Notes under the pieces: model-generated | Database searches by the model: none | Told to the model about the DNA's origin: nothing | The model's input: the letters and a program-made list of their open reading frames with translations, nothing else | Origin: Deinococcus aestuarii | GTDB lineage: Bacteria > Deinococcota > Deinococci > Deinococcales > Deinococcaceae | Direction: 5' to 3' | Length of the DNA stretch: 64,000 bases | NCBI RefSeq assembly: GCF_018863415.1 | Contig: NZ_JAHKSN010000003.1 | Location: 186,001 to 250,000 of the forward strand | Program-made: the position numbers and the translations under genes | Shown here: positions 1-8,693 of the stretch, piece by piece | How positions within the stretch are numbered: position 1 is the first letter of the stretch | How the letters are laid out: the number at the start of each line of letters is the position of its first letter

Positions 1-392
1 ACCTCGTGAAGACGACGACCTGCGACCGGACCCAGGAGGTGATCCTGGCGCGGGCGAACGCCATCGTCAATCAGGTGTTCGTGGTGAGCGTGAACTGCGC
101 GGGCCCGGTCGGAACGGGGCGCAGCCTGATCGTGGACCCGGAAGGGATGGTCCGGGCCGAGACGGTTGGGGCTGAGCAGACCGTCCTGACCGACGTGCTC
201 GACCTCGACCACATTCCGCGCGTTCGGCAGTACGGCACGGTGGGGCTGACCCGCCCCTGGGAGCAATTCCGGCCCGGCGACCCACCGCTGCCGCTGCCGC
301 TGTACGGGGGAAGGATCGACCCGGAACAGTGGCATCCCGACCGGCGCCCCGCAGCGGAGGAGGTTCAGGTGGTCGAGGGACGTGCCGAGTGA
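1..392 (+). CDS. Carbon-nitrogen hydrolase (nitrilase family), C-terminal part
   Basis: This is the C-terminal part of a nitrilase-superfamily amidohydrolase; the reading frame is open to the window edge, so the GTG at 6 is probably internal. The text shows the conserved block after the catalytic cysteine of this family: RANAIVNQVFVVSVN, then a glycine-rich turn and the strand SLIVDPEGMV. In the family this part packs against the Glu-Lys-Cys active site; the catalytic residues themselves lie upstream of the window. The next gene begins 58 bases after the stop. With an amine oxidase and ethanolamine ammonia-lyase downstream, a role in nitrogen or amide/nitrile catabolism is likely, but the substrate cannot be read from this fragment. 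Confidence 0.85.
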   Translation, partial: LVKTTTCDRTQEVILARANAIVNQVFVVSVNCAGPVGTGRSLIVDPEGMVRAETVGAEQTVLTDVLDLDHIPRVRQYGTVGLTRPWEQFRPGDPPLPLPLYGGRIDPEQWHPDRRPAAEEVQVVEGRAE

Positions 393-450
393 ACGGGGCG
401 GGCCCTCTCTCCCGACCTCGGCTCGACCGCGCCCCCAACGGAGGAACGCC

Positions 451-1575
451 GTGACCCAGGAGCCCAACCCCATGTTCGACTTCGCCGACCACCCGGACAT
501 CGCCGATTTCGCCGCCGCAGCGAACACGGAGCGGCGTCAGGACCTCGGGAATTTCGACCCCGACTACGTGGACATCGTGGACTACATCGTGCGCTGCACC
601 CACAAGATCTGGGAGGAGCGCGCGGTCCACCTCATCCACACGCACTACACCCATAACGCGCGGGTGCATACCTCGGGCGGCCTCACGACCTACGGCTCGG
701 CGGCGGTCGTCCGCAACACCCTGCGCAGTCAGGCGGCCTACAGCGGCTCGCGCTCGTTTGCCGACGACGTGCTCTGGGGCGGCAACGCGGCGGACGGCTT
801 CTACACCTCCCACCGCATCTTCACGGTGGGGGTCAACACCGGCGACACCGATCACGGCCCCCCCACCGGACGCCGCATCGGGCGCTGGATCATCGCCGAC
901 TGCAAGATCAGGGACAACCGCATCTACGAGGAGTGGCTGGTGAGCGACCACAGCGCCGAGTTGCGCCAGCTCGGCTATGACCCGCTGCATCTTGCTCGGA
1001 CGAGCGCGCCCGTGCAGCCGCTTCCGCCCGGCGACCCCACCGGAGAGGACGGACAGTATCCGCCCACCATCCTCGCGCTGCCCTCCCCTACCGAGCCAGA
1101 GGCGTTCGTGCGCGCCCTGCTGCACAACCTGTGGAACGCAAGGATGCTCAACCTCGTGCGCGCCTGCTATGCCCCGGGGCACGTCGCCTGGGTGCCGGGA
1201 GGGCGGCAACTGTACGGACAAGGCGACTACGAGGGGTTCGTGCTCGGGCTGATGGCGCAGTTCTCCGATCTGCGGCTGAGCGTGGACCACGTGTGTGTGC
1301 TGGGCAGTGCCGAGCGCGGCCACCGCGTCGCCACCCGCTGGACGATGCAGGGCACGCACGACGGCCCCGGGCGGTACGGACGGCCCACCGGGCGGCGGGT
1401 CCGAATGCTGGGGATCACGCACCACGAGCTTCAGGGCGGGCTGATCCGTCAGGAGTGGACCCTGTTCGACGAGTTCGCGCTGCTCAGGCAGCTTCATGCC
1501 CCGCTGGCGACGGAGCACGCGCCGGACGTGGCCCAGCTTGCGCCGTCGGCCACCGAGGAACCGACCCTGCCGTGA
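451..1575 (+). CDS. Double SnoaL/NTF2-like domain protein
   Basis: A 374-residue cytoplasmic protein made of two NTF2/SnoaL-like alpha+beta cone domains, roughly residues 25-185 and 210-345. Family features visible are the amphipathic first helix (IWEERAVHLIHTHYT in domain 1, NLWNARMLNLVRACY in domain 2), the strand HTSGGLTTYG, and the closing strands IADCKIRDNRIYEEWLV and GGLIRQEWTLFDEFALL. The GTG at 451 was chosen because GGAGG lies at 440-444 with good spacing; the frame stays open upstream to 382 and an ATG exists at 472. The family includes polyketide cyclases, isomerases and many uncharacterised proteins, so the reaction is unknown. It sits between a nitrilase and an amine oxidase, with the oxidase starting 9 bases downstream, so it probably belongs to the same catabolic operon. 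Confidence 0.85.
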   Translation: MTQEPNPMFDFADHPDIADFAAAANTERRQDLGNFDPDYVDIVDYIVRCTHKIWEERAVHLIHTHYTHNARVHTSGGLTTYGSAAVVRNTLRSQAAYSGSRSFADDVLWGGNAADGFYTSHRIFTVGVNTGDTDHGPPTGRRIGRWIIADCKIRDNRIYEEWLVSDHSAELRQLGYDPLHLARTSAPVQPLPPGDPTGEDGQYPPTILALPSPTEPEAFVRALLHNLWNARMLNLVRACYAPGHVAWVPGGRQLYGQGDYEGFVLGLMAQFSDLRLSVDHVCVLGSAERGHRVATRWTMQGTHDGPGRYGRPTGRRVRMLGITHHELQGGLIRQEWTLFDEFALLRQLHAPLATEHAPDVAQLAPSATEEPTLP

Positions 1576-1583
1576 GGAGACAC

Positions 1584-2759
1584 ATGGACAGGGCCTGCGA
1601 CTGCATTGTGCTCGGGGCGGGGGGTGTGGGGGCGAGCGCCGCCTATCACCTCGCGCGGCGGGGGCGCCGGGTGTTGCTGCTCGACCAGTTCACCATCCCG
1701 CACGACCGGGGCTCCAGCCACGGCCACTCGCGCATCTTCCGCCTCGCGTACGATCACCCCGACTACGTTCACCTCGCCCGCCGCGCGTTGGAGCTGTGGC
1801 GCGAACTGGAGGAAGTCTCCGGGCAAACCCTGCTGACCCTCACGGGTGGCCTCGACCTCGGCCCCGGAGAGGTGCCGGGCCTGCGGGCCGTCGAACGCAG
1901 CCTTCGTGGGGCGGGCGCGGAGATGGAACTCCTGGATGCCGGGGAGTTGATGCGCCGTTTCCCCCAGTGGCGCGTCCCGGACGACTGGCGGGCCGTCTAC
2001 TCGCCCGACGCGGGCATCGTCAACCCCACGCAGACCGTCGAACGGCTCGTGGCCCTGGCCCGTTCGGAGGGGGCCACCGTGCTGGAGGACACCCCGGCGC
2101 TGGACCTCGACCTCGCCGACCCGGAGGCGCCGGTCGTCCACACGACGCGCGGAGCTTTTGGCTGCCGCCGCCTCATCGTCGCTGCGGGCGCCTGGCTGCC
2201 GGTGCTCGTGCCGGACCTCACGCCGACCCTGCGCGTCACGCTGGAGACGACGGCCTTCTTCCGGGCGCGGAACCTAGGTGCCTTCCAGCCTTCCCGCTTC
2301 CCGGTGTTCATCGGGCACGCGCGGCCCGGGGAGGCGGAAGTGTACGGTTTCCCGGCCTTCGGGCTGCCCGGAGTGAAGATCGCCGAGCACATGCAGGGCC
2401 CGGCCACGACCGCCCGGACCCGGAGCTTCGAGGTGGACGGCAAAACCCTCGCGCGGCTGGGAGCCTACCTGGAGCGCCATCTCCCCGGGGCGGCGGGCGC
2501 GGTGATGCAGGCCACCACCTGCCTGTACACGACGACTCCGACCGAGGACTTTCTGCTCGACACGCACGACGCCGTGGTTCCGGACGGCTCGCCCTCGGTG
2601 CTGCTCGCCTCGCCGTGCAGCGGCCACGGGTTCAAGTTCGTGCCCGCCCTTGGTGAACTGATGGCCGACTGGGTGGACGGGGTGCCCCACCCACTGCACT
2701 TCGGGCGCTTCCGGGCGGGGCGGGCGCTGGCTCAGGGGCGGGCGATCTCAGCGGGATAA
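1584..2759 (+). CDS. solA: N-methyl amino acid oxidase (sarcosine / N-methyltryptophan oxidase family)
   Basis: A 391-residue FAD-dependent oxidase of the MSOX/MTOX family, close to the usual length of 370-390. The N-terminal Rossmann motif is GAGGVG (residues 11-16), and the MSOX-type segment SSHGHSRIFRLAYDHPDYV follows. Cys313 in TTCLYTTTPTEDF aligns with the cysteine that carries covalent FAD in monomeric sarcosine oxidase, and SGHGFKF is near the C-terminus. The family oxidatively demethylates secondary amines to formaldehyde, hydrogen peroxide and the primary amine. The substrate (sarcosine, N-methyltryptophan or another) cannot be fixed from sequence, so the symbol is a family name only. 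The ATG at 1584 has GAGGAGA just upstream (1574-1580). Confidence 0.9.
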   Translation: MDRACDCIVLGAGGVGASAAYHLARRGRRVLLLDQFTIPHDRGSSHGHSRIFRLAYDHPDYVHLARRALELWRELEEVSGQTLLTLTGGLDLGPGEVPGLRAVERSLRGAGAEMELLDAGELMRRFPQWRVPDDWRAVYSPDAGIVNPTQTVERLVALARSEGATVLEDTPALDLDLADPEAPVVHTTRGAFGCRRLIVAAGAWLPVLVPDLTPTLRVTLETTAFFRARNLGAFQPSRFPVFIGHARPGEAEVYGFPAFGLPGVKIAEHMQGPATTARTRSFEVDGKTLARLGAYLERHLPGAAGAVMQATTCLYTTTPTEDFLLDTHDAVVPDGSPSVLLASPCSGHGFKFVPALGELMADWVDGVPHPLHFGRFRAGRALAQGRAISAG

Positions 2760-2829
2760 TGACGAGGGGACGAGGGCGACGCACCCTGCACCCTCCTCGC
2801 GCCGCCTATGAGGCTTCCCGGGAGACGCC

Positions 2830-4212
2830 ATGTCCTACTCCATCACGCTGGGCCACCGGCACTACACCTTCGCGGACCTCCGGAGCGTGCTCGCCTGCGC
2901 CACCCCGGCCCGCTCAGGCGACGAGCTGGCGGGGTTGGCCGCCACGACCGCACACGAACGGGTGGCCGCCCGGTACGTCCTCGCCGGACTGCCCCTGCGC
3001 CTTTTCCTCGAAGAGCCCCTCATCCCCTACGAGGCCGACGAGGTGACCCGGCTGATCGTGGACACCCACGACGCGGCGGCCTTCGCACCCGTGGCGGGGC
3101 TGACGGTGGGCGAGTTCCGCGACTGGCTGCTGAGCGAGGAGGCGACCCCGGAGGTCCTGAGCGCCCTCTCCCCTGGCCTCACCCCCGAGATGGTCGCCGC
3201 CGTGAGCAAATTGATGCGCAACCAGGACCTGATTCTCGTCGCGCGCAAGTGCCGGGTGGTCACCGCCTTTCGCACCACGCTGGGGCTGCCGGGCCACTTC
3301 TCGATGCGGCTGCAACCCAACCACCCCACCGACGATCCCCGGGGCATCCTGGCCTCCACCATCGACGGGCTGATGTTCGGGATCGGGGACGCGGTGATCG
3401 GCGTCAATCCGGCGCTCGACAGCGTGGCCTCGACGGTCCGGTTGCTGCACCTTCTCGACGACCTGAGGACCGGCCTGGAACTTCCCGCCCAGAGTTGCGT
3501 GCTCGCCCACATCACGGCGCAGATTGCGGCGGTGGAGGCGGGAGCGCCCCTCGACCTGATGTTCCAGTCGGTCGCAGGGACGCAGGCGGCGAACGCGGGC
3601 TTCGGGGTGGACCTGGCCCTCTTGCGGGAGGGGCACGACGCCGCGCGGTCGCTGAACCGCGGCACCGTCGGGCACAACGTCATGTACTTCGAGACCGGAC
3701 AGGGAAGCGCCCTCTCCGCGAACGCGCACCACGGGGTCGATCAGCAGACCTGCGAGGCGCGGGCTTACGCGGTGTGCCGCGCGTTCTCGCCTCTGATCGT
3801 GAACACGGTGGTGGGCTTTATCGGGCCCGAATACCTGTACGACGGCAAGCAGATCGTCCGCGCGGGGCTCGAAGACCATTTTTGCGGCAAGCTCCTCGGG
3901 CTGCCGATGGGCTGCGACGTGTGCTAGACCAACCACGCCGAGGCCGACCAGGACGATATGGACACGCTGCTCACGCTGCTGGCGTCGGCGGGGCTGACCT
4001 TCGCCATCGGGGTGCCGGGGGCCGACGACATCATGCTGAACTACCAGTCCACGAGCTTCCACGACGCCTGGTACGTCCGCCAGCTCTTCGGCCTGAAGCC
4101 CGCGCCCGAGTTCGGGGAGTGGCTGGAGCGCCTGGGGATCGCGCGGGGGGAACGGCTCCTCCCACCCGACCCGGCCAGGACGCGGCGTCTGCTGAGCTGG
4201 GGTGACCCGTGA
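2830..4212 (+). pseudogene. eutB: Ethanolamine ammonia-lyase large subunit EutB, interrupted by in-frame TAG
   Basis: EutB is the large subunit of the coenzyme-B12-dependent lyase that splits ethanolamine to acetaldehyde and ammonia. The reading matches the family along its whole length, including SMRLQPNHPTDDPRG and NRGTVGHNVMYFETGQGS. At 3925-3927 (codon 366) a TAG stands where family members read Tyr in GCDVC-Y-TNHAEADQDDMDT. The same frame then continues with the expected C-terminus (DDIMLNYQSTSFHDAWYVRQ) to a TGA at 4210-4212. Full length would be 460 codons, normal for EutB. No other damage is visible, and the GTGA overlap with eutC is preserved. A single-base difference (TAC to TAG), a recent nonsense mutation or a sequencing error is the simplest explanation. 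As read, the product stops at 365 residues and lacks about 95 residues. Confidence 0.85.
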
Positions 4213-5012
4213 GCGGAGACCGGAACCCTGTCGTCACCCCCTCGCCGTGGGAGGAGTTGCGCGCCCACACCCGGGCCCGCATCGCGCTGGGCCGGGCCGG
4301 GCACAGCCTGCCCACCCGCGAGGTGCTGGCCTTCGGCGAGGCGCACGCCGGCGCCCGGGACGCCATCCACACCCCGGTGGATTTTGCTGGGGTGGAGGCC
4401 GTGCTGACGGGGGCCGGGGTGCCGCACCTCCACCTACAAACTGAGGCGGACAGCCGCGCAACTTACCTGCGCCGCCCCGACCTGGGGCGAACGGTGGGAG
4501 AGGCGGCGCTGGACCTTCTGCGCCCGCACGCCGGAACGTATGACGTGGCCCTCGTCGTCGGCGACGGGCTCAGCGCCTCCGCCGTCCGGGAGAGCGCGCC
4601 GCCCTTTCTGCGGGCGCTGCTGCCTGAACTCGCGGGCTACCGCCTCGCGCCCGTGATCCTCGTGCAGTTTGCCCGGGTGGCCGCCGCCGACCCCATCGGG
4701 CAGGGGCTGGGCGCCCGCCTGACCCTGATGGTGCTGGGAGAACGGCCCGGGCTGCTCACCCCCGAGAGCCTGGGCGTGTACCTCACCTACGGGCCCCGGC
4801 CGGGCCGCCTGGACGCCGAACGCAACTGCGTCAGCAACGTCCACGCGGGCGGCCTGGAGGCGGCGGTGGCGGCCCGCGCCACGCGGCAGCTCGTGCAGGC
4901 CAGCCTGGGGCAGGAACTCAGCGGCGTGAGGCTGCGCACGGAAGCGGCGCTGCCGAGGGGACCGGAGGAGACGGCGGACGCTCTCCCATTCCCGGAATCG
5001 TCCGGCCCGTGA
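4209..5012 (+). CDS. eutC: Ethanolamine ammonia-lyase small subunit EutC
   Basis: A 267-residue EutC, the small subunit that forms the cobalamin-binding interface with EutB in the hexameric ammonia-lyase. Family signatures are visible: TRARIALGRAGHSLPTRE, the Rossmann-like strand YDVALVVGDGLSASAV, VILVQFARVAAADPIG, LTLMVLGERPGLLTPESLG and ERNCVSNVHAGGL. The GTG start overlaps the eutB TGA as GTGA, so the two are translationally coupled. A premature stop in eutB would therefore be expected to reduce EutC translation. No microcompartment shell genes are adjacent, which points to a simple cytosolic pathway. No cobalamin riboswitch was recognised upstream. Confidence 0.93.
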   Translation: MSGDRNPVVTPSPWEELRAHTRARIALGRAGHSLPTREVLAFGEAHAGARDAIHTPVDFAGVEAVLTGAGVPHLHLQTEADSRATYLRRPDLGRTVGEAALDLLRPHAGTYDVALVVGDGLSASAVRESAPPFLRALLPELAGYRLAPVILVQFARVAAADPIGQGLGARLTLMVLGERPGLLTPESLGVYLTYGPRPGRLDAERNCVSNVHAGGLEAAVAARATRQLVQASLGQELSGVRLRTEAALPRGPEETADALPFPESSGP

Positions 5013-5179
5013 CCGCTCGGCGGACCGAACCCCTCCTGCGACCTGTGGCCGCCCGCATTCCCGACCTGCGCGCGGCGCCGTCTGCCCCGCACGGTCCGCT
5101 TCATAACGACCGGTTTTCTCCCACACCCGATCACGGGCCACGGATGTACGCCGTGGCGGTCGGAACAAGGCCCACCTGA
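5009..5179 (+). CDS. Possible small ORF coupled to eutC (56 aa)
   Basis: A 56-codon frame starts with a GTG at 5009 that overlaps the eutC stop in the same GTGA arrangement as eutB/eutC, and ends at a TGA (5177-5179). The product is rich in Pro, Arg and Ala, and no family was recognised. It could be the degraded start of a third gene of the operon or chance. The overlap is the only support. Confidence 0.2.
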   Translation: MTARRTEPLLRPVAARIPDLRAAPSAPHGPLHNDRFSPTPDHGPRMYAVAVGTRPT

Positions 5180-5574
5180 ACCCCTGCACGTCCGTCACGC
5201 TGCCACGGGCCGACGTTCGGGGGTGGCGCCCACCCGGAGGCTGCCCCCAGCGCGGCCCTCATGGGGCCCGCCCCCACGCACCGACCAGCGCCATCAGCAT
5301 CACGGACCCCGTTGCCCGGGTGGCGACGGCGACACAGGGTCTCGATTCCGATCTGATCGGCCGTCGCCAGGCCAGCAGAGCTGATCCGCGGGGCCATCGG
5401 GCGGCGTTCCCGCTGGCCGACTCGGCTCCGCTTCGGGGCCCTGCCCCCCCCGCCGTGAACGGCCTGTTCACGCCCGGGACACCGGCGGGCGCCTAGCCTG
5501 AGCGCACTCCGCCCCCGGCCAGAAGGTGACTGGGGAAAGCGGCGGGAGACCACGAGCGTGGAAGGGAGCACAGC
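5180..5574. other. Intergenic, no gene supported
   Basis: Frames here, including a 153-codon minus-strand frame at 5131-5592, lack a convincing ribosome site or any recognisable protein. The segment presumably holds the promoter for the 101-residue gene that follows. Confidence 0.5.
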
Positions 5575-5880
5575 ATGATCAGGACGAAGCACATCACGAG
5601 CGGAGGCTGGCGGACCGTGGAATCCTTCTGGAACGCCCAGGGAACGGCGTTCTTCCGGGCCCCCGCCGGGGCGAGGATCAAGGTCCGGTACGGCGTCGGG
5701 TTCCTGGGATTCGACGGCCAGGAGCAGGGGCTGGACGGTCAGAGCATCAAGAAACTCAAGGTGGGCACCGGCTCCATCGCGCGCGCCCGGATGCAGGTCA
5801 AGGTCTCGCAGAGCACGGACATCACCTATGACGTGTATCCGGGCGGGGTCGCGGTGACCACCCCGGACTTCCAGTTCTAG
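5575..5880 (+). CDS. Unknown 101-aa beta-rich protein
   Basis: Not recognised. The ATG at 5575 is preceded by a good ribosome site (GGAAGGGAG, 5560-5568). The protein is small, has no signal peptide or membrane segment, and alternates polar and hydrophobic residues (for example FFRAPAGARIKVRYGVGFLG and ARMQVKVSQSTDITYDVYPG), which suggests an all-beta fold. It has little helix-forming sequence and no cysteine. The next gene, a secreted Het-C-like protein, starts 116 bases downstream on the same strand. Function unknown. Confidence 0.7.
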   Translation: MIRTKHITSGGWRTVESFWNAQGTAFFRAPAGARIKVRYGVGFLGFDGQEQGLDGQSIKKLKVGTGSIARARMQVKVSQSTDITYDVYPGGVAVTTPDFQF

Positions 5881-5996
5881 GCGCCGGATTCCTCCCGGGA
5901 GACGGCTGCCGAACGCCCCGGTGACGGGTGCTCCCCGGCCATCCGACCCGCCGACTCGTCAGGACCACCGCCCGGCTGCGGTGAGGAGGAATGCCG

Positions 5997-7511
5997 ATGA
6001 AGGGTCCACGCACCGCGCTCGCCCTGCTGAGCCTCACGCTGCTGGCGGGGGGCTCCGGGCTGGCCTTCGACACCGGCCACCACGCCGACCTGACCCGCGA
6101 GGTTCTGGGCGAATTCGGGATGAACGACACCGCGATCCGGGTCGCGCAGGTCGAGAACTGGCTGGTGGACTACTACTCGTCGAGCCCTACCGCCTTCGGG
6201 GAGGTCGAGCGGGCCGCCGCCAAGCTCCACGCCGACAACCTGTTCTCGCGGGAGGCGGTCACGAACTACTGGGACCGCTACACCACGAACGCCCGCAGCG
6301 CCTTCCGGGAGGCCGCGCGCACCGGCAACGCCCGGCAGGTGCTGGCCCTGCTGGGGATGAGCCTGCACACGGTGCAGGATTTCTACTCGCATTCCAACTG
6401 GGCGGAGCTGCACCTGCCTCCCGCCGGGGTGGACTACGCCACCGTCACGTGGTTCGACGCCTCCGCCGCGCAGCGCGAAGGGGTGAAGACGGGCAAGGCG
6501 AGCACGAGCGGCGACACCACCCAGACCCCGCACGGCGGGTACATCTCCGGCATGAACCACGATTCTTACGTCCGCCCGAACTGGGATCGCGCCTACGTCC
6601 TCGCCTACGCGGGCGAGCGGCAGTGGGTCAATCAGGTGCGGGCCTGGGTGAGCGAGGTCGACCCGGCGGTGTGGGAGAGGGCCCGGACGCTGACCCTGGA
6701 GGGCAAGTACCTCAGCCGCCTGAACAGCGACCACGACGCGATGTACCGCATCTCCGAGTGGGTGAAGTCGGGCGGCGAGGACGGGCACTGGAAGGGCAAC
6801 GGCAGCGGCGCGAGGTCGGACTTCCTGGCCTACTCGGCGGCGTGGGTGGCGTTCACGCTCGACTCGGTGTTCGTGGAGGACTTCAAGGACCGCCGGTGGC
6901 ACGGGCTCCTCGCGGGCGGGCGGGGCGACGCCCTCGACCTGAATGTGAACGCGCCTCCCCCGGCGCCCGCCCCGGCCGTCGCCCGCCTCGCCCTGAACAA
7001 GCGGGCCGTCCTCCTCAGGACGGTGGCGGCCCGCGACCTGAACGGCGCCGACCGGACCCTGGGCCTGGGGGGCGACGCGGACCTGTACGCGCGGGTCAGC
7101 GTGAACAACCAGGAGTTCGTCGAGGCGATGCAGCTCGACCGCGAGTCGATCCGCCCGGCCTGGACCACCCTGCGGTTCGTGGACGCCGACCTCCCGGTGG
7201 TGGCCGTCCACTACGAGCTGTGGGACGAGGACGGCCCGGGGCGCGGCGACGACGAGCATCTGGACGTGCATCCCGACGGGCGCTTCAAGAACCTGGACTT
7301 CTTCTACAACATGAACACTCGCCGCCTGGGCGGCATCGGCATCGACGGGGTGTTCGACTCCCCCGCCCGCCCCCTCGTCACGCGGGGCACCGCCGACGAC
7401 CGCGCCCGGCTGACCCTGTTCGTGACGACGAAGACGCTGGCCCGGACCCCCGTGCGCCGCCCTCCCGGCGATGGGCCCCTGCCCCTGCCTCCCCTGCGGG
7501 AGACCCGCTAG
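5997..7511 (+). CDS. Secreted Het-C / zinc-phospholipase-C-like protein with C2-like tail
   Basis: About 504 residues. The start was placed at the ATG at 5997 because GAGGAGGA (5983-5990) abuts the earlier ATG at 5991 but is well spaced for 5997. A signal peptide is clear (TALALLSLTLLAGGSGLAF). The mature N-terminus DTGHHADLTREVL and the later LHTVQDFYSHSNW (H124, D128, H132) match the Het-C / zinc-dependent phospholipase C superfamily, where such His/Asp residues bind metals. After a Pro/Ala linker (about residue 315), the part from about 330 to 470 looks like a beta sandwich with C2-like features (DADLYARVSVNNQEF, HYELWDEDGPGRGDDEHLDV). A secreted or periplasmic lipid or phosphoester hydrolase is the best guess; activity is unproven. 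Confidence 0.8.
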   Translation: MKGPRTALALLSLTLLAGGSGLAFDTGHHADLTREVLGEFGMNDTAIRVAQVENWLVDYYSSSPTAFGEVERAAAKLHADNLFSREAVTNYWDRYTTNARSAFREAARTGNARQVLALLGMSLHTVQDFYSHSNWAELHLPPAGVDYATVTWFDASAAQREGVKTGKASTSGDTTQTPHGGYISGMNHDSYVRPNWDRAYVLAYAGERQWVNQVRAWVSEVDPAVWERARTLTLEGKYLSRLNSDHDAMYRISEWVKSGGEDGHWKGNGSGARSDFLAYSAAWVAFTLDSVFVEDFKDRRWHGLLAGGRGDALDLNVNAPPPAPAPAVARLALNKRAVLLRTVAARDLNGADRTLGLGGDADLYARVSVNNQEFVEAMQLDRESIRPAWTTLRFVDADLPVVAVHYELWDEDGPGRGDDEHLDVHPDGRFKNLDFFYNMNTRRLGGIGIDGVFDSPARPLVTRGTADDRARLTLFVTTKTLARTPVRRPPGDGPLPLPPLRETR

Positions 7512-7930
7512 CTGCCCTGTGGGTCGGTGGCCCCCCCGGCCGAGATCACGAGGACGCGGCGCTCCGCGCTCACCGGGGACAGCATCCCGAGACAGGCGGC
7601 CAGACGGTCCGGGGAAGGACACGGCCCTTCACGGCGCCGCGCGTGGGCTTCCTACACCCTGGGTCTCAAGGCGGCGGATGGGCGTCGGAGGAGCGTGGTG
7701 GGGCACCGCAGACCTCCTGACCTGCCGCCCGAACCGCCTCTCCCCACCTGCGGGCTTCGCTGGCCCTGGATATGACATACGTCTTGACCCGGCCCTCCCG
7801 ACGCGTGCGGCCAGGCCGGGGGGCGGATGCAGGAACGCTCCCTCCGGGCCTTCGCGTTCCTGGCCCGGCTGATCCGGCGCGGGGCAACGGCGGGCGCCAC
7901 CCCCCGCGCTCCCAACGGGTACAGTTCCGC
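7512..7930. other. Intergenic, no gene supported
   Basis: No frame here has both a ribosome site and recognisable protein content. It should include the promoter of the SDR gene; no clear -35/-10 pair was identified. Confidence 0.45.
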
Positions 7931-8656
7931 ATGGACATCAAAGACAGGGTTGTGTTGATCACGGGCGCCTCCTCAGGAATCGGGCGGGCCGCCGCCGAGC
8001 TGTTCACCGCCCAGGGAGCGCGGGTCGCGCTGGCCGCCCGTTCCGCCGGGGCGCTGGAGGACCTCGCGGCGCGGCTGCCCGGCTCGCTCGCCGTCCCCAC
8101 CGACGTGACCCGCGAGGAGGACGTGCGCCGGATGGTGGCCCGCACCCACGAGCACTACGGGCGCCTCGACGTGCTGGTGAACAACGCCGGGCGCGGGATG
8201 CGCGCGGGCGTGGCCGAGGTGGGGTTGCAGGACCTGCGCGACCTGCTGGAACTCAACGTGGTCAGCGTGGTCAACGCCACGCAGCAGGTCGTGCCGATCA
8301 TGCGGGCGCAGGGCGGCGGAATGATCGTGAACATCAGCTCGGGGACGACGAAAACCCTGATTCCCGGCATGGGGCTGTATTCGGGAACCAAGCACGTGGT
8401 CAACCACCTCTCGGACATCGCCCGGCTCGAACTCGCGCCCCTGGGCATCCGGGTCAGCACGGTCTACCCCACCCGGACGGCGACCGACTTCGGCTTCAAC
8501 TCGGTGGGCATTCGGCCCGGCGAGGGCGAGGCCTACGCACAGGGGGATTCCGCCGAGTCCGTGGCGGGCCTGATTCTGGAGGCGGTGCGGACGGAGGCGC
8601 CGGAGGTCATGGCCGAGGCGGTGCGGCGGATGGTTGCCCAGACCTCCCGGAAGTGA
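7931..8656 (+). CDS. Short-chain dehydrogenase/reductase (SDR)
   Basis: A classical SDR of 241 residues. The cofactor motif TGASSGIG is at residues 11-18, NNAG at 84-87, the catalytic Ser in NISSGT near 136, and the YxxxK pair at Tyr150 and Lys154. Asp59 in the TDVT segment is typical. The basic residue after the first beta-strand pair (AARS) is compatible with NADP(H), but this is not decisive. The substrate is unknown. The ATG at 7931 begins right where the SDR fold begins, although no strong ribosome site precedes it. The gene is monocistronic, with a hairpin directly after the stop. Confidence 0.92.
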   Translation: MDIKDRVVLITGASSGIGRAAAELFTAQGARVALAARSAGALEDLAARLPGSLAVPTDVTREEDVRRMVARTHEHYGRLDVLVNNAGRGMRAGVAEVGLQDLRDLLELNVVSVVNATQQVVPIMRAQGGGMIVNISSGTTKTLIPGMGLYSGTKHVVNHLSDIARLELAPLGIRVSTVYPTRTATDFGFNSVGIRPGEGEAYAQGDSAESVAGLILEAVRTEAPEVMAEAVRRMVAQTSRK

Positions 8657-8693
8657 GGGCCGCCCCGACGACTGCCCCTTGACGGGGCGGCCC
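8657..8693 (+). terminator. GC-rich hairpin after SDR gene
   Basis: An 11-bp perfect inverted repeat, GGGCCGCCCCG at 8657-8667 with its complement at 8683-8693, starts at the base after the TGA. No T-tract follows, so an intrinsic terminator is likely but not certain. Confidence 0.6.

Noticed and set aside
67..1518. 483-codon minus-strand frame over the nitrilase and SnoaL-like genes
   Set aside because: Antisense shadow with no recognisable protein features or ribosome site; the plus-strand genes are recognisable families.
2830..4212. Genetic recoding of TAG as an amino acid
   Set aside because: Several intact genes in the window end with TAG exactly where the family ends, so TAG works as a normal stop here.
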